The notes under the pieces were generated by a model. It had not been told where the DNA came from. It did no database searches and was given only the letters and a program-made list of their open reading frames with translations. From Clostridia bacterium (GTDB lineage: Bacteria > Bacillota > Clostridia > TANB77 > CAG-508), in assembly GCA_016290095.1 (NCBI GenBank), contig JAEESU010000023.1, positions 1 through 64,000 on the forward strand: 64,000 nucleotides of DNA, read 5' to 3'. Made by a program: the position numbers and the translations under genes. Positions 55,762-64,000 of the stretch are shown in pieces (position 1 is the stretch's first letter; each line of letters opens with the position of its first letter).

Positions 55762-56799
55762 TTGAAAAAGAAAATAATTTTTATTGTTATTGGTGTTTTA
55801 ATTATTTTATATGCAGCACATTTGTTATTTTTACCAAGGAATACTACACCTGGAACAATAGTTAATGAAGTAGAAATAAATCAAGTTAAGAATGATAAAG
55901 TAAACGTAAGTGAAGTTACTAGATCTGTATTTTATGCTCCACAATATGTAGCAATTAATCAAGGATTTTTCAATGAAAATAATATTGAAATAGATTTAAT
56001 TACAGGTGAAGGTGCGGATAGTGTTATGACATCTGTTTTATCTGGGCAAGTTGATATTGGTTTTGCAGGACCAGAAGCATCAATATATGTATATAACGAG
56101 GGAAAGGAAGATTATACGCAAGTTTTTGCACAATTAACAAGAAAAGATGGCTCTTTTTTGGTGTCTAAAAAAGAAATAGAAGATTTTAAATGGACAGATT
56201 TAAAAGGCAAAAAAATAATACCAGGAAGAAAAGGTGGAGTTCCATTTATGACTTTAGAATATGTTATAAAAAATAATGGATTAGATCCACAAAAAGATTT
56301 ATTTTTAGATGACAGCATAAAATTTGACTTAATGGCTGGAGCTTTTTCTTCAGGTGATGCAGATTTTGTTACACTTTTTGAACCTACAGCTTCTATGACA
56401 GAAAAGCAAGGAAAAGGATATATAGTAGCTTCTGTTGGAAAAGAAGCAGGAGAAATACCTTATACAGCATATTTTGCTAAGAAAAGTTTTATTGAAAAAA
56501 ATAGTGATTTAATTCAAAGATTTACAAATGCAGTTTATAAAGGAGAGCAATGGGTAAAAAATCATTCTTCTGAAGAAACGGCTCAAATAATTAAAGATTT
56601 CTTTCCAGATACTAATATAGAAATCTTAACAGCTGCAGTTCAAAGTTATAAAGATATAGAAGCTTGGAATGAAACACCTGTATTAAAAAAAGAAAGCTTT
56701 GAAAGATTGCAAAATGTTATGAAAACAGCAGGTGAATTGGAAAAAGAAGCTCCTTATGATAAAATTATAAATAACAGTTTTGCTGAAAAAGTAAAATAG
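55762..56799 (+). CDS. ABC transporter substrate-binding protein (NMT1/SsuA-like)
   Basis: YAPQYVAINQGFFNENNIEIDLITGEGADSVMTSVLSGQVDIGFAGPEASIY. Confidence 0.9.
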   Translation: MKKKIIFIVIGVLIILYAAHLLFLPRNTTPGTIVNEVEINQVKNDKVNVSEVTRSVFYAPQYVAINQGFFNENNIEIDLITGEGADSVMTSVLSGQVDIGFAGPEASIYVYNEGKEDYTQVFAQLTRKDGSFLVSKKEIEDFKWTDLKGKKIIPGRKGGVPFMTLEYVIKNNGLDPQKDLFLDDSIKFDLMAGAFSSGDADFVTLFEPTASMTEKQGKGYIVASVGKEAGEIPYTAYFAKKSFIEKNSDLIQRFTNAVYKGEQWVKNHSSEETAQIIKDFFPDTNIEILTAAVQSYKDIEAWNETPVLKKESFERLQNVMKTAGELEKEAPYDKIINNSFAEKVK

Positions 56800-56988
56800 T
56801 AATTATTATATTTACAATAAAAATGATTAAATATATAATAAATAAATATAAATTTAAGATAAAGGGTTGAAAAATATGCCATTTTGTGGTATTATTAATA
56901 AAGGGTTTATGAAAAAAGTGTTTAAAAACCCCTTACATTAATATATGCAGTAGTCAAAATAAAACTTTATTTAGAAGGAATAGAAATA

Positions 56989-57630
56989 TTGGATAAGAAG
57001 ATAATTAATGATAATACTAAAGAAATATTAGGCTTTTTAGGTATAAGAAGAAAGCCTAGAACAGAAGAAGAACAATTAATGGATGAAATTAAAATATTTA
57101 AATATATTGTTGAAAATATAAATTCTAATCCTAACTATATTCAATCACATAGCAAAGGAGAAGAGTTTTATCTAGAGACATTACAAACAGCCTTAACAGA
57201 CAATCCAGGATTTCCTGATACAAATTCTATAGCATTTAATCATTTGTTAAATGTAATTGGTATAAAGAATTATTTAGTAAAATGTAGGTCTACCAATTCT
57301 GGTTCAGATCATATGGCAAATTTAGTTGAAATAGGATCAGACTTTTATTATTTTGATGCTTCTATAGAAAAAATGAAAGATAGCGATCAAAAAGAACTTC
57401 TTTGTGCAGCAATAGGAAGAGATTATTATGAAGGATTATATGTACCACTTGCTTTTTTGGATACTAGTGCTGGATTAACACAAGTAGATAAACCATTAAA
57501 TGTTTCTGAAAACTCAAAATCAAGAGCTTTAGTTGAGTTTATTAGTAGAAATATTCCAAGTGTAATTAGAAAAAGAAGTGGTAAAGTTGTTTCTGAACCA
57601 CCTATTAATGAAGAACCTGAAATAATGTAA
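56989..57630 (+). CDS. Hypothetical protein with degenerate transglutaminase-like core
   Basis: FNHLLNVIGIKNYLVKCRSTNSGSDHMANLVEIGSDFYYFDASIEK resembles a transglutaminase-like fold with His/Asp retained and no Cys at the expected position. Confidence 0.5.
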   Translation: MDKKIINDNTKEILGFLGIRRKPRTEEEQLMDEIKIFKYIVENINSNPNYIQSHSKGEEFYLETLQTALTDNPGFPDTNSIAFNHLLNVIGIKNYLVKCRSTNSGSDHMANLVEIGSDFYYFDASIEKMKDSDQKELLCAAIGRDYYEGLYVPLAFLDTSAGLTQVDKPLNVSENSKSRALVEFISRNIPSVIRKRSGKVVSEPPINEEPEIM

Positions 57631-57634
57631 ATAA

Positions 57635-57990
57635 TAAAGTAAATTGAGTAGTCGCTGATGATACTCGAAAGGGTACATGAGAGGAAAGTCCGGGCTCCAT
57701 AGAGCAAAGATACTTGATAACGTCAAGCGAGGGTGACCTCAGGGAAAGTGCAACAGAAAATAACAACCATAAATATTATGGTTCAGGTGAAAAGGTGAGG
57801 TAAAAGCTCACCAGCATTGCAGTGATGCAGTGGCTGTGTAAACCCTATCTGGAGCAACACCTTAAATGAAAATAAAAGTGCTCGTCTTTTATTTAATAGA
57901 TTTTATGAGTGGCTTGAAATATATAGCAATATATATTCTAGATAAATGACTATTCGCGACAGAACCCGGCTTATAGATTTACTTTAACTA
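57635..57990 (+). ncRNA. rnpB: RNase P RNA (bacterial)
   Basis: gaggaaagtccgggctcc ... cagggaaagtgcaacagaaa ... gcgacagaacccggcttata; end pairing taaagtaaat/atttacttta. Confidence 0.92.
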
Positions 57991-57994
57991 CTTA

Positions 57995-58030
57995 AAACTA
58001 GAAATATTACATTTCTAGTTTTTTTGTTTT
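57995..58030 (+). terminator. Terminator of rnpB
   Basis: aaaactagaaatattacatttctagtttttttgtttttt. Confidence 0.85.
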
Positions 58031-58079
58031 TTCTATATGAAAATTTAAAAATATATGATAAAATTTTCCCAAGTTAGGA

Positions 58080-58631
58080 GTGATGTATATGGAGTTATGG
58101 GATGTATACGATAAATATAGGAACTTAACTGGAAAGACTGTCATAAGACAAGAAAGAGGAGCATTAAAAGAAGGGGAATATGGATTAGTAGTTCATGTAG
58201 CTGTTTTTAACAAAAATGGCGAAATGTTAATTCAACAAAGACAAACAACTAAAAAACAATATCCTAATCTTTGGGATATTTCTGCAGGAGGTCATTCTAT
58301 TGTTGGAGAAGATAGTGAAGATGCAATTCATAGAGAAATGTTTGAAGAAATTGGACTAAATCATGATTTTACAAATGAAAGACCATATTTTACAATAAAT
58401 TATGAAGATGGTTTTGGAGATGTTTATATAATTAATGATTGTGATTTAGATTTGGATAGTTTTAAAATGCAACCAGAAGAAGTACAAAATATTACATGGG
58501 CAAATAAGGATGAAATAAAACAATTAATGAATGATAATAAGTTTGTTCCATATGAAGATGGTTTTATAGATTTATTATTTTCATTAAAAAACAGAAAACG
58601 CGGCATTTTAAAAAATAGTTTTGATAATTAA
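58080..58631 (+). CDS. NUDIX hydrolase
   Basis: GGHSIVGEDSEDAIHREMFEEIGL Nudix box. Confidence 0.88.
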   Translation: MMYMELWDVYDKYRNLTGKTVIRQERGALKEGEYGLVVHVAVFNKNGEMLIQQRQTTKKQYPNLWDISAGGHSIVGEDSEDAIHREMFEEIGLNHDFTNERPYFTINYEDGFGDVYIINDCDLDLDSFKMQPEEVQNITWANKDEIKQLMNDNKFVPYEDGFIDLLFSLKNRKRGILKNSFDN

Positions 58632-58735
58632 GAAAAAATTAATACATAAAATAATGTTTATTATTGATAAAAATTGGCAAAAAGTGTATAATAATAAAAG
58701 TTTTAAAAAAATGAAGCAAAAATTAGGAGGAAGAA

Positions 58736-59971
58736 ATGAACAAAGTTGTTCCGATTACAATATTAACAGGTTATTTGGGGGCTGGAAAAACAACTCTTAT
58801 TAATCACGTTTTAAATAATCAAGAAGGCTACAAAGTAGCAGTTATCGTAAATGATATTGGAGAAGTAAATATAGATGCTGAATTAATTCAAAAAGGAGGA
58901 ATTGTAAACGAAAAAGATGCAGATTTAGTACCATTAAGCAATGGATGCATTTGTTGCACCTTAAAAGTTGATTTAATGAAGCAAATAGCAGCACTTGTTA
59001 AAACTGGTAAATTTGATTATATTCTAATTGAAGCTAGTGGTATTTGTGAACCAATGCCAATAGCTCAAACAATTACAGTTCTTTCAGAACAAACTGAGCA
59101 ATATGGATTACCTAAAATATGCAGATTAGATAATGTAGTAACTGTTGTAGATGCAGCTAGACTTGCATATGAATTTGGTTCAGGAGAAGACTTAGTAAAA
59201 GAAAATATTGATGATGAAGATATTGAGAATCTATTAATTCAACAAATAGAATTTTGTAATACAATTATTTTAAATAAAGTAGATGATGTTTCAGAAGAAG
59301 AATTAAAAAAAGTAAAAGCAGTTATTAGAGCATTACAACCTGAAGCAAAAATCATTGAAACTAATTATGCAAAAGTTGATGTTAAGGAAATTATAGATAC
59401 AAATAATTTTGATTTTGAAAAAGCAGCTTCTTCTGCTGCTTGGGTAAAAGAATTAGAAAATGATGAAAATGAACATGATGACGATGAAGAAGAGAATGAT
59501 CATGATCATGATTATGAAGAACATGAACATCATGATGAAGAACATGAGGAACACGAACATCACGGACATCATCACCACCATCATCATGATGAAGGAGAAG
59601 CAGAAGAATATGGAATAGGAACATTTGTATATGCCAGAAGAAAACCATTTAATAGAGGAAGATTTGAAGAATTTGTTAATTTTAAATGGAGAAAAAACAT
59701 CATAAGATGCAAAGGTATATTATGGTTTTCAGATGAAGATGATATGTCTTATATATTTGAACAAGCTGGTAATCAAATGCAAATTGGAGAAGGTGGTTTA
59801 TGGCTAGCGACTGCTCCTAAAAACGAGAGAGATCAAATTATTAGAGAAAATCCTGATATGATGAAAAATTGGGACGAAAAAGTTGGAGATAGAATTATCA
59901 AACTTGTATTTATTGGAAAAGATATGGAAAAAGACGAAATTAAGAAAGAATTAGATTCTATTTTAGATTAG
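58736..59971 (+). CDS. CobW/COG0523 GTPase metallochaperone-like, His-rich loop
   Basis: TGYLGAGKTTLINHVL, CICCTLKVDL, HDHDYEEHEHHDEEHEEHEHHGHHHHHHHDE. Confidence 0.92.
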   Translation: MNKVVPITILTGYLGAGKTTLINHVLNNQEGYKVAVIVNDIGEVNIDAELIQKGGIVNEKDADLVPLSNGCICCTLKVDLMKQIAALVKTGKFDYILIEASGICEPMPIAQTITVLSEQTEQYGLPKICRLDNVVTVVDAARLAYEFGSGEDLVKENIDDEDIENLLIQQIEFCNTIILNKVDDVSEEELKKVKAVIRALQPEAKIIETNYAKVDVKEIIDTNNFDFEKAASSAAWVKELENDENEHDDDEEENDHDHDYEEHEHHDEEHEEHEHHGHHHHHHHDEGEAEEYGIGTFVYARRKPFNRGRFEEFVNFKWRKNIIRCKGILWFSDEDDMSYIFEQAGNQMQIGEGGLWLATAPKNERDQIIRENPDMMKNWDEKVGDRIIKLVFIGKDMEKDEIKKELDSILD

Positions 59972-59999
59972 ATTCTAAAGATAAAAGGAGAAAAAAGTT

Positions 60000-61604
60000 T
60001 TGAGAGAAGAAGATATTCAAAGAAATGATGAAGAAGATTCAATCACAATTGATGTTCCAAGAAGTGATAGAAGACATGGAACACATGCAGCTGAACCCAG
60101 AAGAAAATCAAGAGTAGAAAGAAGAACCTCAAGTGGAAAACCTAAAATGAGTAAAGGTGCTATTGTTAGAAGAGTAATATTAATACTTATTACTTTGTTA
60201 CTATTAATAGTAGCAATTGCTGGAGGCGTATTTGCGCATTATTTAAAGAAAGCAGACGGTAGTATCACAGAAGCTCTTTTAAGCGTTACATCTGATATTA
60301 TGGGAACAGATGAGCCAATATTTGTTTTATTATTAGGAGTAAGCAAAGATATAAGTTCTGATCTAACAGACTCAATGATTGTTTGTGGTTATAATCCTAA
60401 ATCACAAAAAGCTATAATGCTTTCAATACCAAGAGATACATTTATTGGAAATGATCCTGTTGTTGCAGGTGGTTTTGATAAAATAAATGCAGTATATCAA
60501 GTTGATGTTAAAAGAACTGTAAAAGCAGTTGAAAGTTTAACAGGTATTAAACTAGATTATTATGTAGTAATTGAAAACAATGCAATTCCAAATATAGTTT
60601 CTGCTGTTGGAACAGTTGAATTTGATGTACCAATAGATATGAATTATGATGATGATACTCAAGGATTGCATATTCATTTGAAAAAAGGTTTACAATTGAT
60701 TGATAAAGATAAAGCAGAACAATTGTTACGTTTTAGGCATAATAATGATGGTTCTTCATATCCAGCATCATATGGTGATAATGATTATGGAAGAATGAGA
60801 ACACAAAGAGATTTCATGAAAGCAATTGCAAAAAATTTATCTGAAAATGGTAATCCAACAATTTTGAAGAATGCAGCATCATTTATTATGGGAAATGTTA
60901 AAACAAATTTATCTTTAGCAAGAATAATTAGCTATATACCAAGTGCTTTAGAGTTTGATGCGGATAATATAAGAACTGAAGTTTTATCAGTTAGATCAGC
61001 AATGATGAATGAATTATATTTCGCAATAGCAAATGTTAGCAAAAATAAAGAAATTGTATCAGATTTATTAGATTACTTAGAATTAACTGATAAAGAAATA
61101 AAGAAAGTATATAAACCTGATATGATGAGAGGACAAGTTACACCTCCACCTCAAGTAGAAAAGAACTTAAATGAAGTTAATAATGTAACAAAAAATGTAG
61201 TAAATAATACAGTAAACAATATTGTAAATAATACAGTTAATAATGCAGTAAATAATGCTGTTAACAATATAGCAAATGATTATACAAACTCTGTAGATAA
61301 CAATGTTACAAACACTGTTCCAAGCAATAACACAGTAGAACCTACTCATACACATAATTATTCAGTTTTTGTATCATCTGTTTCATCAACCTGCACAGCA
61401 GATGGATATGATATATATAAGTGTTCTGAAGATGATGCTACTACAAATAAACCTAATGCTGATAAGGCAACAGGTCATAACTTCGAAAATGGAAAATGCA
61501 CAAAGTGTAGTGCTCCTGATCCAAATTATACACCGCCTGCTGAAAATACTACAACACAAGAACCAGAACCACAACAGCCAGAGAATTCTGCAGACGTTGA
61601 ATAA
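60000..61604 (+). CDS. LytR-CpsA-Psr (LCP) family protein with C-terminal N/V/T repeats and Cys module
   Basis: LLLGVSKDISSDLTDSMIVCGYNPKSQKAIMLSIPRDTFI; LLRFRHNNDGS..DYGRMRTQRDFMKAI; NNTVNNIVNNTVNNAVNN tail. TTG start. Confidence 0.9.
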   Translation: MREEDIQRNDEEDSITIDVPRSDRRHGTHAAEPRRKSRVERRTSSGKPKMSKGAIVRRVILILITLLLLIVAIAGGVFAHYLKKADGSITEALLSVTSDIMGTDEPIFVLLLGVSKDISSDLTDSMIVCGYNPKSQKAIMLSIPRDTFIGNDPVVAGGFDKINAVYQVDVKRTVKAVESLTGIKLDYYVVIENNAIPNIVSAVGTVEFDVPIDMNYDDDTQGLHIHLKKGLQLIDKDKAEQLLRFRHNNDGSSYPASYGDNDYGRMRTQRDFMKAIAKNLSENGNPTILKNAASFIMGNVKTNLSLARIISYIPSALEFDADNIRTEVLSVRSAMMNELYFAIANVSKNKEIVSDLLDYLELTDKEIKKVYKPDMMRGQVTPPPQVEKNLNEVNNVTKNVVNNTVNNIVNNTVNNAVNNAVNNIANDYTNSVDNNVTNTVPSNNTVEPTHTHNYSVFVSSVSSTCTADGYDIYKCSEDDATTNKPNADKATGHNFENGKCTKCSAPDPNYTPPAENTTTQEPEPQQPENSADVE

Positions 61605-61612
61605 TAAACGTT

Positions 61613-61644
61613 AAAGGTTTTAGATTAAATCTAAAACCTTTTTT
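61613..61644 (+). terminator. Intrinsic terminator
   Basis: aaaggttttagattaaatctaaaaccttttttg. Confidence 0.85.
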
Positions 61645-61678
61645 GTATATTTTCATAAAAACAACAAATAATATTTTT

Positions 61679-62407
61679 ATGAAAAAGAATCTTATTTTAA
61701 AAATACTTTTTTATATAATAATTTATAGTTTTCTAGGATTTTTAATAGAGACTATATATGCTATATTTACCAAATGGACATTAGAGAGCAGAAAGAGTTT
61801 TGTTTATGGTCCATTTTGTATTATATATGGAATTGCAGCAGTAATATTAATATTTTCACTTAAGAAATATAAAAGTAAAAACATAAAATTGTTTGTTTAT
61901 GGAATGATATTAGGTTGTAGTATAGAATATTTTTCAAGTTTAATAGGAGAAATATTTTTACATGCGATTTGGTGGGATTATTCAAATGATTTCTTAAACA
62001 TCAATGGTAGAACATGCTTATATTACGCAATACTTTGGGGGATATTAAGCGTTTTGCTAATTAATTGGGTTAATCCATTTATAAATTACTTATACTATAA
62101 ACTAATTAAATGCAGATATTTTAATATTTTAATTAAAAGTACATCGGTATTTTTATTATTTGATATATTTATTACATGTGTTGCATTAAATAATTTTTTA
62201 AATAATGTGTCTATGGAATACAAAATAAATATAAAGGGGATAAATGGAAATAATAATGAAATAATATCAAAATATTTTCCAAATGAAAAAATGATAAAAA
62301 TTTATCCTAATATTATAGTGACAGATAATAACAGAAAAACCACGTATTTAGAGTCTGTTTTTGGTGATGTAAAAAACTATTATTATAAATTTGGAAAAAA
62401 TAAATAA
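61679..62407 (+). CDS. Putative ABC-transporter type IV / CmpB-like membrane protein (paralog of 16951-17508)
   Basis: YSFLGFLIETIYAIFTKWTLESRKSFVYGPFCIIYGIAAV...EYFSSLIGEIFLHAIWWDYSND; start 61679 avoids terminator overlap. Confidence 0.7.
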   Translation: MKKNLILKILFYIIIYSFLGFLIETIYAIFTKWTLESRKSFVYGPFCIIYGIAAVILIFSLKKYKSKNIKLFVYGMILGCSIEYFSSLIGEIFLHAIWWDYSNDFLNINGRTCLYYAILWGILSVLLINWVNPFINYLYYKLIKCRYFNILIKSTSVFLLFDIFITCVALNNFLNNVSMEYKINIKGINGNNNEIISKYFPNEKMIKIYPNIIVTDNNRKTTYLESVFGDVKNYYYKFGKNK

Positions 62408-62472
62408 AAACCTTGATTTTTATTTTTATTATATATATACTAGTTTTGTATAATAATGATTAAAAGGGGATC

Positions 62473-63951
62473 ATGAAAATGAAAAAGAGTATTTTAAAGA
62501 TTTCTATTATTGCAGTTATAATTATTTGCGCTTGTTTTACTTATGCAAGTGCATATAGCTATAAAGCTGCAATAACACTAAATAGTAATGCAACAATTAA
62601 ATCAGGTGATGAAATTGGAATAAGAATGAAAGTATCTGATTTAGATGTTGGAAGTAATGGATTAAATTCAATTAGTGGTTTCTTACAATATAATGAAGAA
62701 GTATTTGAAAAATTAACAGATACAAGTATTGAAGGATTAAATGGATGGGCTGTTACATACAATTCTAACAATGGGAGACTTACATTAACAAAATCAGCAT
62801 TTGCTTCAAGCGATGAAGAAGTTTTCCAAGTAATGTTAAAAGTAAAAACAAATTCTGATGGAAAAGAAGCAGAAGTAAGCTATACTGATATAGAAGCTTC
62901 TAACGGAACGGATGATATTACAACTTCTGATACATCAGTTAGAGTTAAAGTTGGATCTACAAGTACTAACAATGATAGTGATAGCGACAATGGCAACAAT
63001 AATTCATCTACAACTTATACAGATTTTAGCAAAGCAAAATATTCTTTGGTAAAACAAGGAGTTAGCAATGCTCAAGTTGAGATTACAGGTGTAGAACCAA
63101 TAGATGGACATTATTACTATGGATATATATTTAAAGATTCTACTACAAAACCAGATTTAACAAGTACTTCATCAAGTGGATATGAAGTTATAACATATGA
63201 CAAAAATACAAAGAAAATGATTGTTCCTTCTTTAGATAAATATGTTGAATTAAATCAAGAATTGCATTTAACTATTGTAGAAAATCCAGGTTCTGCAAGT
63301 GACAAAAAAGCTGTTGCAGAAGATATAAAGTTAACAAGATTTGAAGAAGCCAAAAATAATGATGGATTTCATGCAACATTTTTAAGTGATTCATCAGACC
63401 AAATTGTTACTACATTTACACATAATAATAACAATACTAGAAAATTAACAATAAAAATTGGAAAAATAACTGATAATAACATTTTAAATAAAATTAAAAA
63501 CAAAAATTCAAGTGGAATGACAGATTTATTATCTTATGCTAAATCAAATAATGGTGTATTAACTAAAACAGTAACTGTAAGTAATAAGAGTTTTATTGAA
63601 CATACTGTTAATAGTGCATCAAGTTCTGATAAAATAGTTTTAAATAACTTAGATAATAATGCATATTATTATTTATATGTTGTGGCTGATAACGAAAATG
63701 GAAAATATATAAATCAAGAAGCAGTTACACTTGCTTTATATGATAAAAAGACAAATGGCGAATGGTATTTATTCTTCTATGGAGCAAATGACTTCAAATG
63801 GGGAGATTTAGGAAATGTAACTGATACAACAACTACAAATAAAACAATTCCAGCAACAGGAGAAAGTTTATTTAGCATTTTTGCATTAGTTACACTTGCT
63901 GGCATAAGTTTCTATTTATATAACAAAAACCAAAAATATAAAGGAATTTAA
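62473..63951 (+). CDS. Cell-wall-anchored protein with cohesin-like domain and IPATG sorting signal
   Basis: Signal peptide; AITLNSNATIKSGDEIGIRMKVSDLDVGSNGLNSISGFLQYNEEVFE...; C-terminal TIPATGESLFSIFALVTLAGISFYLYNKNQK. Confidence 0.75.
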   Translation: MKMKKSILKISIIAVIIICACFTYASAYSYKAAITLNSNATIKSGDEIGIRMKVSDLDVGSNGLNSISGFLQYNEEVFEKLTDTSIEGLNGWAVTYNSNNGRLTLTKSAFASSDEEVFQVMLKVKTNSDGKEAEVSYTDIEASNGTDDITTSDTSVRVKVGSTSTNNDSDSDNGNNNSSTTYTDFSKAKYSLVKQGVSNAQVEITGVEPIDGHYYYGYIFKDSTTKPDLTSTSSSGYEVITYDKNTKKMIVPSLDKYVELNQELHLTIVENPGSASDKKAVAEDIKLTRFEEAKNNDGFHATFLSDSSDQIVTTFTHNNNNTRKLTIKIGKITDNNILNKIKNKNSSGMTDLLSYAKSNNGVLTKTVTVSNKSFIEHTVNSASSSDKIVLNNLDNNAYYYLYVVADNENGKYINQEAVTLALYDKKTNGEWYLFFYGANDFKWGDLGNVTDTTTTNKTIPATGESLFSIFALVTLAGISFYLYNKNQKYKGI

Positions 63952-63960
63952 TTAATAATA

Positions 63961-63999
63961 AAAAGATTCTTAAGATTAATCTTAAGAATCTTTTTTTAT
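63961..63999 (+). terminator. Intrinsic terminator
   Basis: aaaagattcttaagattaatcttaagaatctttttttatt. Confidence 0.88.
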
Positions 64000-64000
64000 T

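Overview
AT-rich Firmicutes/Clostridia-like chromosomal window, almost entirely + strand. It carries housekeeping genes (ftsY, pgsA, ligA, ruvB, apt, polA, metK, thrS, deoB, guaA, copper P-type ATPase, rnpB, two tRNAs, a SAM-I riboswitch and a T-box) mixed with cell-surface genes (pilin-like repeat protein, LCP protein, glucosaminidase with dockerin, cohesin-like anchored protein, two zinc-ribbon-like/hydrolase proteins). The main observation concerns three genes that the ORF track shows as broken: a membrane protein at 12944-14951, a DUF5050-like protein at 32083-33355, and a HelD-like helicase at 37556-39784. Together they contain five frame breaks, and every break is the same event. An in-frame CGG codon is followed by a required +1 shift, so that C|GGN is read as Gly (GTT-CGGA, TCA-CGGA, GAC-CGGT, ATC-CGGC, AGT-CGGT). 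A by-eye scan of all other annotated coding frames found no other in-frame CGG, although about 80 out-of-frame CGG trinucleotides occur and CGT/CGC/CGA are used as codons. One site sits inside the HelD Walker A motif (GVAGS-[C]GGT-KTT), where Gly is required. I infer that CGG is not read as a normal triplet in this organism and that CGGN triggers +1 frameshifting or quadruplet decoding to glycine. The tRNA complement and protein-level data needed to prove this are outside the window.
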